A DNA stretch of 54,159 bases, from assembly GCA_017430675.1 (NCBI GenBank), contig JAFRMM010000133.1, positions 1-54,159 of the forward strand, written 5' to 3'. Below are positions 15,904-26,400 of the stretch, piece by piece; the first letter of the stretch is position 1, and each line of letters begins with the position of its first letter. The position numbers and the translations under genes are program-made. The notes below the pieces were generated by a model. The model saw nothing but the letters and a program-made list of their open reading frames with translations, was not told the DNA's origin and did no database searches. This DNA comes from Prevotella sp. (GTDB lineage Bacteria > Bacteroidota > Bacteroidia > Bacteroidales > Bacteroidaceae).

Positions 15904-17814
15904 ATGAAGCGTATGAAGAAAAATTCAATCTATGCCTTGATGAGTGCGATAGCACTTGCTGGCGCAGTGGGATTCTGCGGTTGCTCCTCGTCGAGCGACG
16001 AGATCATTGACAATCCGGACTACAATCCGGAGACGAACTCGGTGAAGACCTCCATCACTCTCAGTATCAACCCTGCCAATACCAGTGCAGGCACCCGTCA
16101 GACGAATGCCATCGTGCAGAATGCTGCTTCGGACTTCAGGGGAATAACGAGTATGTACCTGGTGCCGGCAACTGCAGCGATTACCGGTGCCACCTCCATG
16201 ACGAAGAAACTCAACTTAGGTGACTTCGCAACTACTGATTACACCGCAGATTCAAAAAACTATAAGACTTATGCTAATCAGGAAGTGGCAGTAGGCGTTA
16301 GTCAATTTCTCTTCCTGGGCAAGGCTTCAGGTGCAGCAACATCTGCTTCTACACCTGCCCAAAAGTTGGCAAGCGGTTATACGACTAACACATTTGCTGA
16401 TGACCTCACAGCGACATCTACTGTGGCAGATCTGAAAGTAACAGCAGGTACCATCCTTAGTAGCACAGATGCCTGGGATACTCAGACCAATGCCTTGGCT
16501 GATTATCTTTTTTCTGTTGCCAACGCCGATGGATGGGCAGGAAATGAAAATGCCAGCCTGAATAACATGCATACCCTTTTCTGCCGCACCAGTCTGACGG
16601 CCGGTTCTGCCAATGCAGTCCTGCTGACCCTCCAGAACCTGTACCGGAAAATCGACGGACTTGATACAACAACCGTCAACAATATCCGTAATGCCATCTT
16701 AGCAGAGGGAAAGGCACGAGTACAATCAGGTACTGGAAGTAACGCAGTATTGGAGTGGCAAAGTTCTTGCACATTCAAGGACTTCCCCGCATCATTAGGC
16801 CTGCCTGATGGCGCTGCTCATTACAAGTATGTGGCTGCAGTTGGTGAAACTCCTGCGAAATTCGAATATACTACTGCAACTGGTACAGAGAATACACTGA
16901 CAACGGCCGCCACGGCTTACGTCTATCCCAATGAACTCTATTATCTGACAAATACTCCTATCAAGACCACTGCGAACAAGACGGTGACGTGGCCTACTAC
17001 GACCACAGCCTGGGCAACCGCTGGCAACTGGCCAGAGACCACTTGGACAGGTACCGCTGTCGCCGGTGACACGAAGAACATTGCATTGCAGTATAATATC
17101 CAGTACGGTTCTGCCCGTCTGGCCACACAGGTGAAATGTGGAGAAGCAAAACTTTACGATAATGCCATCGCATTAGATACAGATCATCCAACCAAAAATA
17201 GGGAAATTACTGTGGCGGCTAACTCCTTCAAGTTGACGGGCGTGATCGTGGGTGGTCAGCCGCAACAGGTAGGCTGGAACTTCCTGCCCACTACAACAAC
17301 AGGTTTCGGAAAAGCCCTGTATGACCGTGTGGATGAAATTGACGTGTCATCGACGACGGACTATTCGACTCCCAACTATACCTTGGTCTTCGATAATTAT
17401 AAATCGGATACAGAGGCCCCGAATGTAAGTATCTGTTTGGAATTCCTGAATAATTCGGGTCAGGATTTCTATGGAAAAGATGGTCTGATCCTGAACGGAC
17501 AGAAGTTCTATCTGGTAGGCTCATTGGATATGTCGGGTAAAGACAGTCCCGTTACAACAACCGACGACGCTACTTTGAAAGCCTATGTCCCCAGCAGGGC
17601 ACTTCGCGCCTTCATCCAGGACTATACCACTACCGCACAGTTTCTCATTACGGCTGGTACTGAAACAGGAACGGGAGAGGCTGGCGTCGGATCTCTGGGC
17701 AAGGCCCTTTCCACTGTGCCCGACCTCCGCACATCGGAACAGGAAATCGGACTGTCTGTCGATCTGACCTGGGAGGCGGGTCTCACATTCCAAGATATCG
17801 TACTTGGTCAATAA
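15904..17814 (+). CDS. Fimbrillin-like lipoprotein, probable major subunit (Mfa1/FimA family)
   Basis: A 636-residue lipoprotein precursor with lipobox VGFCGC (Cys25 or Cys27). FimA/Mfa1-type subunits are lipidated, moved to the outer membrane and cut by an Arg-specific protease before polymerising; SAGTR before QTNAIVQ (about residue 60) is a possible cut site. The C-terminal half has the pattern YVYPNELYYLTNTP, LTGVIVGGQ, FYLVGSLDMSG and RAFIQDYTTTAQFLIT, ending in LGLSVDLTWE-like strands; the final strands are used for donor-strand exchange in this family. It is a paralogue of the protein at 19246. It is Ala/Thr-rich and less GC-rich than its neighbours. As the first fimbrillin of the operon it is the best candidate for the shaft subunit. 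Confidence 0.8.
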   Translation: MKRMKKNSIYALMSAIALAGAVGFCGCSSSSDEIIDNPDYNPETNSVKTSITLSINPANTSAGTRQTNAIVQNAASDFRGITSMYLVPATAAITGATSMTKKLNLGDFATTDYTADSKNYKTYANQEVAVGVSQFLFLGKASGAATSASTPAQKLASGYTTNTFADDLTATSTVADLKVTAGTILSSTDAWDTQTNALADYLFSVANADGWAGNENASLNNMHTLFCRTSLTAGSANAVLLTLQNLYRKIDGLDTTTVNNIRNAILAEGKARVQSGTGSNAVLEWQSSCTFKDFPASLGLPDGAAHYKYVAAVGETPAKFEYTTATGTENTLTTAATAYVYPNELYYLTNTPIKTTANKTVTWPTTTTAWATAGNWPETTWTGTAVAGDTKNIALQYNIQYGSARLATQVKCGEAKLYDNAIALDTDHPTKNREITVAANSFKLTGVIVGGQPQQVGWNFLPTTTTGFGKALYDRVDEIDVSSTTDYSTPNYTLVFDNYKSDTEAPNVSICLEFLNNSGQDFYGKDGLILNGQKFYLVGSLDMSGKDSPVTTTDDATLKAYVPSRALRAFIQDYTTTAQFLITAGTETGTGEAGVGSLGKALSTVPDLRTSEQEIGLSVDLTWEAGLTFQDIVLGQ

Positions 17815-17836
17815 TCCACAAGGATAGGAAGTGCTG

Positions 17837-19228
17837 ATGGACAGACACGTGAAGACATATAGCCTGTTGCTCTCCCTGCTGACGGCGGTGAGTTGTTCGG
17901 TGATCGACGAGGACCTGAGCGACTGCGTCGAGCAGGCGAAGATGGACTATGAGTTGCGCCTGGTGACGAACATGACCACCGAGTTGAAGACGCAACTCAC
18001 CACGCAGACCGACCTGAACATCGCCCAGGCGCTGCGTACCCAGTTGAGCGATGTCTTCACCGACTTCGCCCACGACGTCGATCTGTCGTTCTACGACACG
18101 CAGGGCGACTCGGCCCGTCTGCAGCACGACGAGCATATCATGGACGCCAACCAGGCCAGTTATGCCCTGAACCTGCCCATGCGCCAGTATATGCACCTGG
18201 CCACGGCCAACATCATCGACAATGAACTGGTGACGCTGGAGGACGATGACAACTGTCACCGTGCCCGTCTGCAGCAGGTGGCCCGCGACACCATCGACTC
18301 CCACGGTACGGGTGTCTTCACGGCCCGTCAGTCCATGGAGGTGCTGGAGGGCATCGACCAGAACTTCAACGTGCACCTCTATATGGCCAACTGTGCCGCC
18401 ACGCTGGTGATCGACCCCAGGGGACATGGGGATCTGGACAAGATACGTGTCTATAGCACGGGATTTGCCACGGGCTTCAACCTCTGCGACAGCACCTACC
18501 TCTTTGACGGGCGTTCGCCTGTTGTCAGGACAATGCGCTCGGAATCAGACAACGGGAATGAGTTGGCTTTCACGTCGGTGACCTTCCCGTCGAGGGATCC
18601 CGAGGCGGCTGGTACGCGTGCCATCATTGAGACCGAGGAGCCGTTTGTCGCCCAGCCTGGTGAGCCGCTTTGGGAAATCCAGGTCTATGTGCCCCAGTCC
18701 GACGGCAGCATCACAAGAAGCGTGCTCAGCGTCAAGACGCCACTGCGCGCAGGACAGTTTAAGATCATCAAGTGCTGGATCGGGGATGAGGGAGATATTA
18801 ACGTTCCCAACAATCCTGATAATCCTGACAATCCAGATAATCCCGACAATCCCGATAATCCCGATAACCCGGACAACCCGGATAATCCCGATAACCCGGA
18901 TAATCCCGATAATCCCGATAATCCCGATAATCCCGATAACCCGGATAATCCTGATAATCCCGATAATCCGGACAATCCCGATAATCCGGACAATCCCGAC
19001 AACCCGGATAATCCTGATAACCCGGATAATCCAGACAATCCGGATAATCCAGACAATCCAGATAATCCTGATAACCCTGATAACCCGGATAATCCTGATA
19101 ATCCGGACAACCCGGATCCTGGTCCTGGCCCAGAACCTGAACCTGAGCCTGACACCATCAATAGTGATGTGACTGTCTCAGTGACACTCAACTGGAATCC
19201 AGGCGGTGTCTATAATTCGGATCTCTAA
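17837..19228 (+). CDS. FimB/Mfa2-type fimbrial anchor lipoprotein with NPD repeat tail
   Basis: A 463-residue lipoprotein. Its lipobox ends at Cys20 (LLTAVSCSVIDEDLSDC), and CxxIxEDLSDC is the signature of the FimB/Mfa2 family, which anchors fimbriae to the outer membrane and limits their length. The family domain covers residues about 20-320. Residues 326-427 are 34 perfect Asn-Pro-Asp repeats (DNA 18812-19117). A PGPGPEPEPEPD segment and the short end VTLNWNPGGVYNSDL follow. The repeat is probably an extended spacer, which ordinary Mfa2 proteins lack. An in-frame GTG at 17831 is an alternative start. Genes for fimbrillins lie on both sides. Confidence 0.82.
   Translation: MDRHVKTYSLLLSLLTAVSCSVIDEDLSDCVEQAKMDYELRLVTNMTTELKTQLTTQTDLNIAQALRTQLSDVFTDFAHDVDLSFYDTQGDSARLQHDEHIMDANQASYALNLPMRQYMHLATANIIDNELVTLEDDDNCHRARLQQVARDTIDSHGTGVFTARQSMEVLEGIDQNFNVHLYMANCAATLVIDPRGHGDLDKIRVYSTGFATGFNLCDSTYLFDGRSPVVRTMRSESDNGNELAFTSVTFPSRDPEAAGTRAIIETEEPFVAQPGEPLWEIQVYVPQSDGSITRSVLSVKTPLRAGQFKIIKCWIGDEGDINVPNNPDNPDNPDNPDNPDNPDNPDNPDNPDNPDNPDNPDNPDNPDNPDNPDNPDNPDNPDNPDNPDNPDNPDNPDNPDNPDNPDNPDNPDNPDNPDNPDNPDNPDPGPGPEPEPEPDTINSDVTVSVTLNWNPGGVYNSDL
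18812..19117 (+). repeat. 34 tandem 9-bp units encoding Asn-Pro-Asp
   Basis: Units of AAYCCNGAY from 18812 to 19117 (306 bases, 34 copies). Synonymous third positions vary from unit to unit, so the peptide repeat is under selection or is old. The array nevertheless has long near-identical stretches that could change in copy number. Confidence 0.93.
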
Positions 19229-19245
19229 AATAAATAAGTACGCGC

Positions 19246-21057
19246 ATGAGAGACCATACAACGATAGCAATGTCCAAGCGGCATCAGATCATCAGTCTGA
19301 TGCTCCTGCTCGCTGTCGTGCTCTCAGGTTGCGCCGAGAGCGGAACGAATGTCATTGACGAGCCTCCCACACCGCCCGTCGTCGTCGAAGAACCCACAGG
19401 GCACAAGGAGCCCGTCAGTCTGCTCCTCGCCTGTGCACCGGCATCCTCCGCGATGGCCCTGACACGACTGGCAGACGAGGTGGTGCAGTCGGGGACGACT
19501 TACCGTACCATCAGCGACTTCCGCGTTCTTGCCAAGAGGGAAACGGCATCAGGAGCCACCTTCTCAGACAGTTCGGTGGATACTCCCGAGAAGCAGATTG
19601 ACTATACCGAGAGTCCCGATGACTATCAGTATTATCACTCCGGCTACTGCAGCATGGTGGAGGGCGTGAACGCCTGTCTGGTGTATGCCAAGGCAGCCAC
19701 CAGCACCAGCAACGCCACAAAGGCGTATAACGGCAGTCTGAGACCGGACATCAATGCCATCCCGACATGGATATCCTCGACAGACCAGATCCGCTTCACC
19801 CTTGAGCCCATCCTCGACGCCACCGTGGCGCGGGAGACAGGGAATGACCGTGAGGCATGGGAGACAGAGGTATGGGCCCTGGCCAATGCCCTGACGGCCA
19901 TTGTCGATGCCGCCCAGACTGTGATTGGAGATAACACCTACGCCTGGAAGACTTCCACGAACATCATCCTGAAGAATCTCTTCCAGAGGTTCACGAACAA
20001 TGGTGCCGACCTGCCCGGCTCCGCCGCCAGTGTGAAGCAGTGGATGCTCGCCCTGGCTGCAGCGGCAGAGTACTATCATGGGGCAGGCCTTGTTGCCGTG
20101 GGAGATGATGAGAAAGCCATCCTTGCGATCATCAAGACCCAGGCCGAGACGGCGGCTGCGGCTGTCACGGGTACCTATCCGCGCGGTATCAACCTGCCCG
20201 ACGGGGCTGCCGTGGTGAGATGGACGGGCGAGAAGTTCGAGCCGCAGATGCAGACGACGACGCTCGACAACATCAACTCCGTGTCGCGCTTCGTCTATCC
20301 TCCAGCACTCTACTATTTCGTGGATAGCGACATCGTGACCTCTACAGATGTGAGGAATTACAAGGATTATGCTGCTACCCAGAAGTGGAGTGCATTCTTA
20401 ACGACATATTTCCCGGGTACTGAAATAGCCTCCTCTACCCAGACCGCCGCCGTCAAGGATCCCCTGCAGTACGGCGTGGCGCATCTGGCGATGCGGGTGA
20501 AGGCCAGTGCCGATGCATTAGAATATGGTGAGGGCAGCGAGCACACCATAGCCATCAGTGATCTGACACTGACAGGCGTGATCATCGGCGGCCAGCGCCC
20601 TGTGGGCTATGACTTCAAGCCGACGGACGCCTCCACCTACGACATGAGTTTCATCTACGACAGTCAGGTGAACGGCACCTTGACGACTACCTACGCGCCC
20701 TATCACACACTGGCGCTGGAAAGCGTCGAGGGGGAGAACGTGAACATTATCCTGGAGTTCCAGTATGCCGACGGGGAGGGGAAAAAAGAATTCAAGAGCC
20801 TGGACGGCTATGTCTATCCCGGCACGCGCTTCTATCTGGTGGGCGAGGCTGACCTGACAGGTAAGACGACTGAGGCTGACTATACGAAACGGGTGTTTAC
20901 CCAAGACTATACGACCACGGTCGAGATGACGGTGACTTCGCTGGAGAAGGCCTATAACGTGCTGCCCAGCATCCTGTCGAACAATCTGGAGATCGGTGTG
21001 ATGACCACCCCGCAATGGATAGCGGCAGAGCCGCCCGAGACCGTGGTGATGGATTAA
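19246..21057 (+). CDS. Fimbrillin-like lipoprotein, paralogue of the 15904 protein
   Basis: A 603-residue lipoprotein with lipobox VVLSGC (Cys29); Met9 at 19270 is an alternative start. The C-terminal half shares its pattern with the protein at 15904: LPDGAA, RFVYPPALYYFVDSDI, LTGVIIGGQRPVGYDF, RFYLVGEADLTG, RVFTQDYTTTVEMTV and the final LEIGVMTTPQW. This supports one FimA/Mfa1-like fold. The N-terminal halves diverge strongly, as expected for exposed fimbrial surfaces. It may be an alternative or accessory shaft subunit. It lies 17 bases after the Mfa2-type gene and 18 before the next lipoprotein. Confidence 0.78.
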   Translation: MRDHTTIAMSKRHQIISLMLLLAVVLSGCAESGTNVIDEPPTPPVVVEEPTGHKEPVSLLLACAPASSAMALTRLADEVVQSGTTYRTISDFRVLAKRETASGATFSDSSVDTPEKQIDYTESPDDYQYYHSGYCSMVEGVNACLVYAKAATSTSNATKAYNGSLRPDINAIPTWISSTDQIRFTLEPILDATVARETGNDREAWETEVWALANALTAIVDAAQTVIGDNTYAWKTSTNIILKNLFQRFTNNGADLPGSAASVKQWMLALAAAAEYYHGAGLVAVGDDEKAILAIIKTQAETAAAAVTGTYPRGINLPDGAAVVRWTGEKFEPQMQTTTLDNINSVSRFVYPPALYYFVDSDIVTSTDVRNYKDYAATQKWSAFLTTYFPGTEIASSTQTAAVKDPLQYGVAHLAMRVKASADALEYGEGSEHTIAISDLTLTGVIIGGQRPVGYDFKPTDASTYDMSFIYDSQVNGTLTTTYAPYHTLALESVEGENVNIILEFQYADGEGKKEFKSLDGYVYPGTRFYLVGEADLTGKTTEADYTKRVFTQDYTTTVEMTVTSLEKAYNVLPSILSNNLEIGVMTTPQWIAAEPPETVVMD

Positions 21058-21075
21058 AAAGAGACAGAAAAGACA

Positions 21076-22344
21076 ATGAGATACGATCTTGAACATATCG
21101 GACGATGGCTGGGCGCACTGCTGGTGCTGCTCCTCACGGCCTGTTCCTCCTCCTCTTCTTCGGGAGGTGACGATCCTGAGCCGACGGGAAAGCCCGCCCT
21201 CAAGATCTACGTCTTCCCCCCAGACCGTCCCGTCGTGACCCGTGCCGACGTGGGCAACGTGGATGCTTCCGACGCGGAGAACCAGATCCATACCATCTGC
21301 GTGTGGGTGTTCGAGAGAAATGAGACCAACCTCGGCAACAGTCTGCTCGTCGGACATATCAACCTGAACAACTTCTCACTCTCCGAGACGGGCAGCGGTG
21401 AGATCACGCTGGACGTCACCGACGCCTTTGCAGACAAGATCAGCAATGCCCCGACTATTGACTATCGTCCCAAGGTGGATGTCTATGTGGCGGCCAACGT
21501 CACTTCTTCCAACTGCGGTCTGACACTGAACAGTCTGATGAAGAACGGAGAGACAACAGAGAGCGAGGTGGAAGCACTTCTCATCGAAAACCATTTCGGT
21601 CTCACGACGAAGGTGTCGGAGGTGCCGGCCGACGGACTGCCCATGTCGGGCGTGCTGAAGAACCAGCAGATATCGGGCACCTCCCCCGTGTTCCGGGTCG
21701 GTTCGCCGACGACGCTGGCCACCGTCCGACTGGTGCGCGCCGTGTCGAAGGTGAGGTTCGTGTTCTGCCAGTCCACCGCCAATAATGACAACCTCACGAT
21801 CAACAGGATCGACCTGGGCTATGTGCCCGCCGAGGCTGCTGCCGTCCAACTGCCAGCAAAGGAATATCTGTTCCTCGAAGGACCCTATCCCAACTATCTC
21901 AAGAACATCCCCGACGGTGTCAGCCGCGAGGCGGTGACGACCATGGTGTCCAGTGTCAGCGACATCAACAGGAACGACAGCCTGTCGGCGTACAGTTATG
22001 CGGCCCCCATGAGCGGACAGGATTACGAGAACCATATCAACTGGGGTATCAAGCAAGAGAAACTCTCGGAGGTGGGCCGCTTCTACCTGCGGGAGTCCGA
22101 TAACGGCCTTGCCGGAAAGATCTACTATACGATCGTGAAGGAAGGGGAGACCTCGGGAGTGATGAAGGAGAGGGTCTTCAAGACCACGGGCACGACAGGT
22201 GCGACGGACGATAATGACTTCACACGTAACCACACGTGGATCGTGTATGGCTATTTCGTCACGAGCGGTGACCTGGAGGTGAGTGCCGTCGAGATCAAGG
22301 ACTGGGTGACGAGTGACACCCCCGCTGAGGTATATAACTGGTAG
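21076..22344 (+). CDS. Fimbrial minor/tip subunit-like lipoprotein (FimA/Mfa-like)
   Basis: A 422-residue lipoprotein with a hydrophobic leader and lipobox LLTAC (Cys23), followed by a Ser/Gly-rich tether. The motifs VYVAANV, DGLPMSGV, LVRAVSKVRFVF and FTRNHTWIVYGYF with a final Trp-rich strand are typical of FimA/P1-type fimbrial subunits and tip proteins in Bacteroidales. It starts 18 bases after the 19246 gene and is followed after five bases by another fimbrillin, so it is part of the same transcript. The exact position in the fimbria (tip or accessory) is inferred from size and order only. Confidence 0.75.
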   Translation: MRYDLEHIGRWLGALLVLLLTACSSSSSSGGDDPEPTGKPALKIYVFPPDRPVVTRADVGNVDASDAENQIHTICVWVFERNETNLGNSLLVGHINLNNFSLSETGSGEITLDVTDAFADKISNAPTIDYRPKVDVYVAANVTSSNCGLTLNSLMKNGETTESEVEALLIENHFGLTTKVSEVPADGLPMSGVLKNQQISGTSPVFRVGSPTTLATVRLVRAVSKVRFVFCQSTANNDNLTINRIDLGYVPAEAAAVQLPAKEYLFLEGPYPNYLKNIPDGVSREAVTTMVSSVSDINRNDSLSAYSYAAPMSGQDYENHINWGIKQEKLSEVGRFYLRESDNGLAGKIYYTIVKEGETSGVMKERVFKTTGTTGATDDNDFTRNHTWIVYGYFVTSGDLEVSAVEIKDWVTSDTPAEVYNW

Positions 22345-22349
22345 GAAGT

Positions 22350-23462
22350 ATGATGATGACGGAGAAGATGACATATCGCTGGTTGTGGAACTGCCTGATA
22401 GCAGGCGGTCTCCTGCTGCCGACGGGCTGTGCCGACGACAGCACCGGACCGTTGCCGGAGCCGGAGGAGGACAACCGGCTGGAACTGAGCGCCGTCACCC
22501 GTACCACCGGTGCCACCGCCATGCCCGATGCCGACCAAACCATCCAGGTCTATCTGGCCACGGAGGACAGTTATCAGAGCGGCACGTTCGAGCACACCGC
22601 CGGCGGCGGCTGGACAACATCAGGCCTTACCGTGAAGGAGGAGGCACCATATTATATATATGGCTATATGCCCTCAACGGTCACCGGTACCGTATCAGTC
22701 GCTGCCACCGACCTCGGCGGGGACTACTCGAAGGGCATCGACCTCATGCTGTCGGGCCTGCCCTGCATCACCACGGAGGATGTCTGTGTGATCGTCGGCG
22801 TGCAGCGGGTGACCAGTCCCACGGTATCACCCGACAAGCCCACCGTCACGGAGGGCAGTTACGGCTATCGCGCCGGTACCAAGGGACAGAACTACGTCAA
22901 TCTGCTGATGGCCCACCTCTACTCAAGGCTGGATATGAGTTTCAAGATCGATCCCAACTATGCCGAACTCCGCAGCATCCACTTGAAGAAGGTCATCCTG
23001 ACGTCGAAATACGGCTCCGCGGCGGTTACCGTCAGCATCAGGGACGGGGCGGGGATAGGCAGTCCGGCCTTCCCGGCAGCGAGCGAAGAGAACGAGGGTC
23101 TGCCGAAGACGTTGTTCGAGAGTTCAACGACTGAGCCTGTTGTTCCTGAGAAGGTGCTTGACAAGGCACTCGGCAGTGCGGAGATGGCCCTCGACATCCC
23201 TGCCTACTTACTCCCTGTCACGGCAGCGGCGGGCAGCAATTACAACCTGACCCTGACAACCACGTATGATGTCTGGGACAGAGGCTCCGGGCAGAACCTG
23301 GGGGAGAGGACATCGGTGAACAAGATCACGCTCAACTCCTCGGCTGTCAGACCCGGAAATGAGCAGAAACTGATCCTGACCGTGAAACCTACCTATCTGT
23401 ATATCCTGTCGGACAATGACCTGGACAATCCGGTGATTGACGTGAATGCAGGAGGCGAATAA
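22350..23462 (+). CDS. Fimbrillin family lipoprotein (Mfa-like)
   Basis: A 370-residue lipoprotein with lipobox LPTGC (Cys27). The segments LELSAVTRTTG, YYIYGYMP, GQNYVNLLMAHLYSRLDMSF and LRSIHLKKVILTS match the large fimbrillin family (Mfa_like_1) of Bacteroidales; these proteins form stacked beta domains on fimbriae. VTRTTGA near residue 50 could be an Arg-protease maturation site. It starts five bases after the preceding gene and is followed 18 bases later by the 3957-residue giant gene. Its place makes it the last ordinary-sized fimbrial component before the giant proteins. Confidence 0.82.
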   Translation: MMMTEKMTYRWLWNCLIAGGLLLPTGCADDSTGPLPEPEEDNRLELSAVTRTTGATAMPDADQTIQVYLATEDSYQSGTFEHTAGGGWTTSGLTVKEEAPYYIYGYMPSTVTGTVSVAATDLGGDYSKGIDLMLSGLPCITTEDVCVIVGVQRVTSPTVSPDKPTVTEGSYGYRAGTKGQNYVNLLMAHLYSRLDMSFKIDPNYAELRSIHLKKVILTSKYGSAAVTVSIRDGAGIGSPAFPAASEENEGLPKTLFESSTTEPVVPEKVLDKALGSAEMALDIPAYLLPVTAAAGSNYNLTLTTTYDVWDRGSGQNLGERTSVNKITLNSSAVRPGNEQKLILTVKPTYLYILSDNDLDNPVIDVNAGGE

Positions 23463-23480
23463 TAAAAAGAAGAGAAGACA

Positions 23481-26400
23481 ATGATGTTGAAACGGATATA
23501 TACGCTATTATTGACGAACGGCATGCGACAGCCGCTCCTGTTGCTCCTTTTGCTGACAGGCATGCAGATGCGTGCGCAGATCCAGATCGGAGGCAGCATC
23601 TATGGTGGCGGCAATGAGGGTAAGGTGAGCGGCAACTCCACCGTCACCCTGAGGGCCGGTAATCTCAATAGTGTCTTCGGCGGCGCCCGAATGGCCGACG
23701 TCGGCGGCAGGGCCTTCGTGCATATCGACGGCGAACATGCCTCCGACTATATACTGGCCAACTACGTCTATGGCGGCAACGACATATCCGGAAAGATCGG
23801 CACGTCGGCAACGACGCCCACGGAACTGACCAAAGCCTCGGACAATGGCATCGACGCGACGTGGAACGCCTTCGTGCGCATCTCCACCAAGACCGAAATG
23901 GTGAGTAACAAGGAAGAAGAGGTTGCCAATGCCAAGAAGATCTATATCGGCCAACTCTTCGGCGGCGGCAACGGTGCCTATGACTATGAAAATGACTATC
24001 CAAGCCTGACCAAGCCCGTATTGGACAAGACCTATCTGGAGATCCTGGGCGGCTCGATCGTCTATGCCTACGGCGGCGGCAATAATGCCACCGTGGAGAA
24101 GAATACCGTGATCTGCCTGGACAACCCGAGTAAGGTCGTCAACAGCATCAAGGACACCAGAATCACAACGGAGGGGGGCGGTGAACTGCTGACGAATGAG
24201 CGTTTTACGGATGGTATGGGAGTGAGTATCGCCCTTTCCTATCCCAGCAGTGATGAGTATCAGATCGGCCGTTTCTTCGGTGGCAACAACCAGGCCCCGA
24301 TGGACATCCGTCCGACGTGGTACCTGAACCGTGGAAAGGTCAGGGATCTCTATAGCGGCGGCAATGCCGGTGCCATGACTTACAGAGAGGGTCTCATGCT
24401 GATCATCAGCAGTCCTGACATGACCATCGACAATGTCTATGGTGGCTGTCGCATGGCCGACGTGAACCCCTACAAGTACGACATGCCGAGGATGGACGGC
24501 ACTTTCAATGGCGTGGCCTATCACTTCCCTCAAGGTTACGCCGCCCGTCTGCTGATTACCGGCGGTGACATCAACAATGTCTATGGCGGCAACGATATAT
24601 CGGGTACCGTCTATGGCGGCAATGCCGTGGGCATCCACAGCAAGGTGAACGGTGATATCTACGGCGGTGGTAACGGCTCCTATACCTATACGGACAATAA
24701 GGACCTGAAGGGGGATCCCACCTACGGCGACGTCTATTATGATGTCAATAAGATCTTGGGGAAGTCCGAGGGCTCTACGTTTACAGGTCTGGAGTCCGTC
24801 AAGGCCCTCAATGAGTTCCGTCCGAATGCAGAGCGCGTGTCCGTCAGACTGGTGGGAACGGAAGACGCCCCCCTGATCCTTAATGGTTCGGTCTATTGCG
24901 GCGGTAACAGTGCCACGCTGGAGAACAAGACACCCAACAAGGAGGCCACCGCCGAACTGAAGATCGGTTCCTACGTCATTGCCGACAATGTGTTCCTCGG
25001 CAGTAACGGCGAGAACATGATCAAGTCCGACATCCTGAAGTTGTACAAGGGGTCATACGACGAAAAGGACTTTAGTAAGATTGACCTTGCCAATACGACA
25101 GACAAGGACAATGGCAAGACGCAGTTCGACATCTACATGGATGCCGTGGCCTTGAGCATAAAGCCTTCCGTGGTGTTCGACACAGCGACCGACGGTCATG
25201 AATACGATCCCTATACCACTCAGATCGGCTCGTTCTACTGCGGTGGAAACGTGGGTAGTGTCACGACTGACAACGCCATCGATATCGGCTTCGACCACGA
25301 GGTCATCATCTTCGACAAACTGGTGGGCGGCTCCAACAATGCCGATGTGGATGTACTGTATGATGATGATGGTGTAACTCCACTCAATGCCGCCTATCAG
25401 GGTGGTGTCCTGGGAGGAACGGACGCTGACGGCAACAAACTGATCCTCACCCTGAGCGGTCTGAAGATCCAGCCCAAGCGCTGGAACACAGAGAAGACGG
25501 CTCTGGTGTGGAATACCATCTCGTCTGCCACGGGAAATGAAGTCCCTTCTCCCTATGATAACTATACAGGTGAAAGCACCGAAGCCGACGTTGACCGCCG
25601 GTTGAAGGGCGGCAATATCTACGGCGGCTGTTATAACAGCGGCCATATCAACGGCAATGTGGTGATCAACCTGAACTCCTCGGTGGTGGATCGCAAGGGC
25701 GAGTATGCCATCTTCGACAAGATAGAGGAAAACGAGGGTGAGGCCATCCTGTATAACAATGAAAAGAGTTTCAATATCCTGGAGCGCCGTTCGGGCGTGA
25801 TCCTCGACGAGCAGGGCATGGACGTGCTCGGCAAGGCCCTCAACGTGTTCGGCGGCGGCTATGGTGAAAACTCCGAGATCTGGGGCAACACCACCATCAA
25901 CCTGGTGGCGGGCTACACCTTCCAGATCTTCGGCGGCGGTGAGAAGGGCGCCATCGGCAAGGGCGTCAGAAACGCGACGACGAAAAAACTTGAATATAAT
26001 ACATACGACGAGAAATATAGTTGCACGATCAATGTGAGGGGTGCTTACCCGGGCACCTACCGCGGCGATACGGATAATAGTGACGGTGCCGAGGATAATG
26101 ACGACATGGCCGAGGCGGAATTCATCTACGGCGGTTCCTTCGAGGCGCCGATCGCGGGCAATACGCAGATCAACCTCGGCAACGGCCGTGTCTTCAACAC
26201 CTTCGCCGGCTCATGTAATGCCGACATCCTCGGACATACCGAGACCTATGTGGGACGGCAGGTGAATGATGACGGTTCCTATGGCCCTGGCTTCCCGTGG
26301 GTGCGCGACCATCTCTATGGGGCCAACGACCTCGGCGGACGCATTCTCGGAGAGGGAGACGACGACTGCGACTTCTCGAACCGTGTCAGTACGACCGCTA

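Noticed and set aside
18685..19191. Minus-strand open frame made of Ser-Gly-Leu repeats
   Set aside because: It is the antisense reading of the Asn-Pro-Asp repeat; any 9-bp array stays open in several frames, and there is no start context or promoter.
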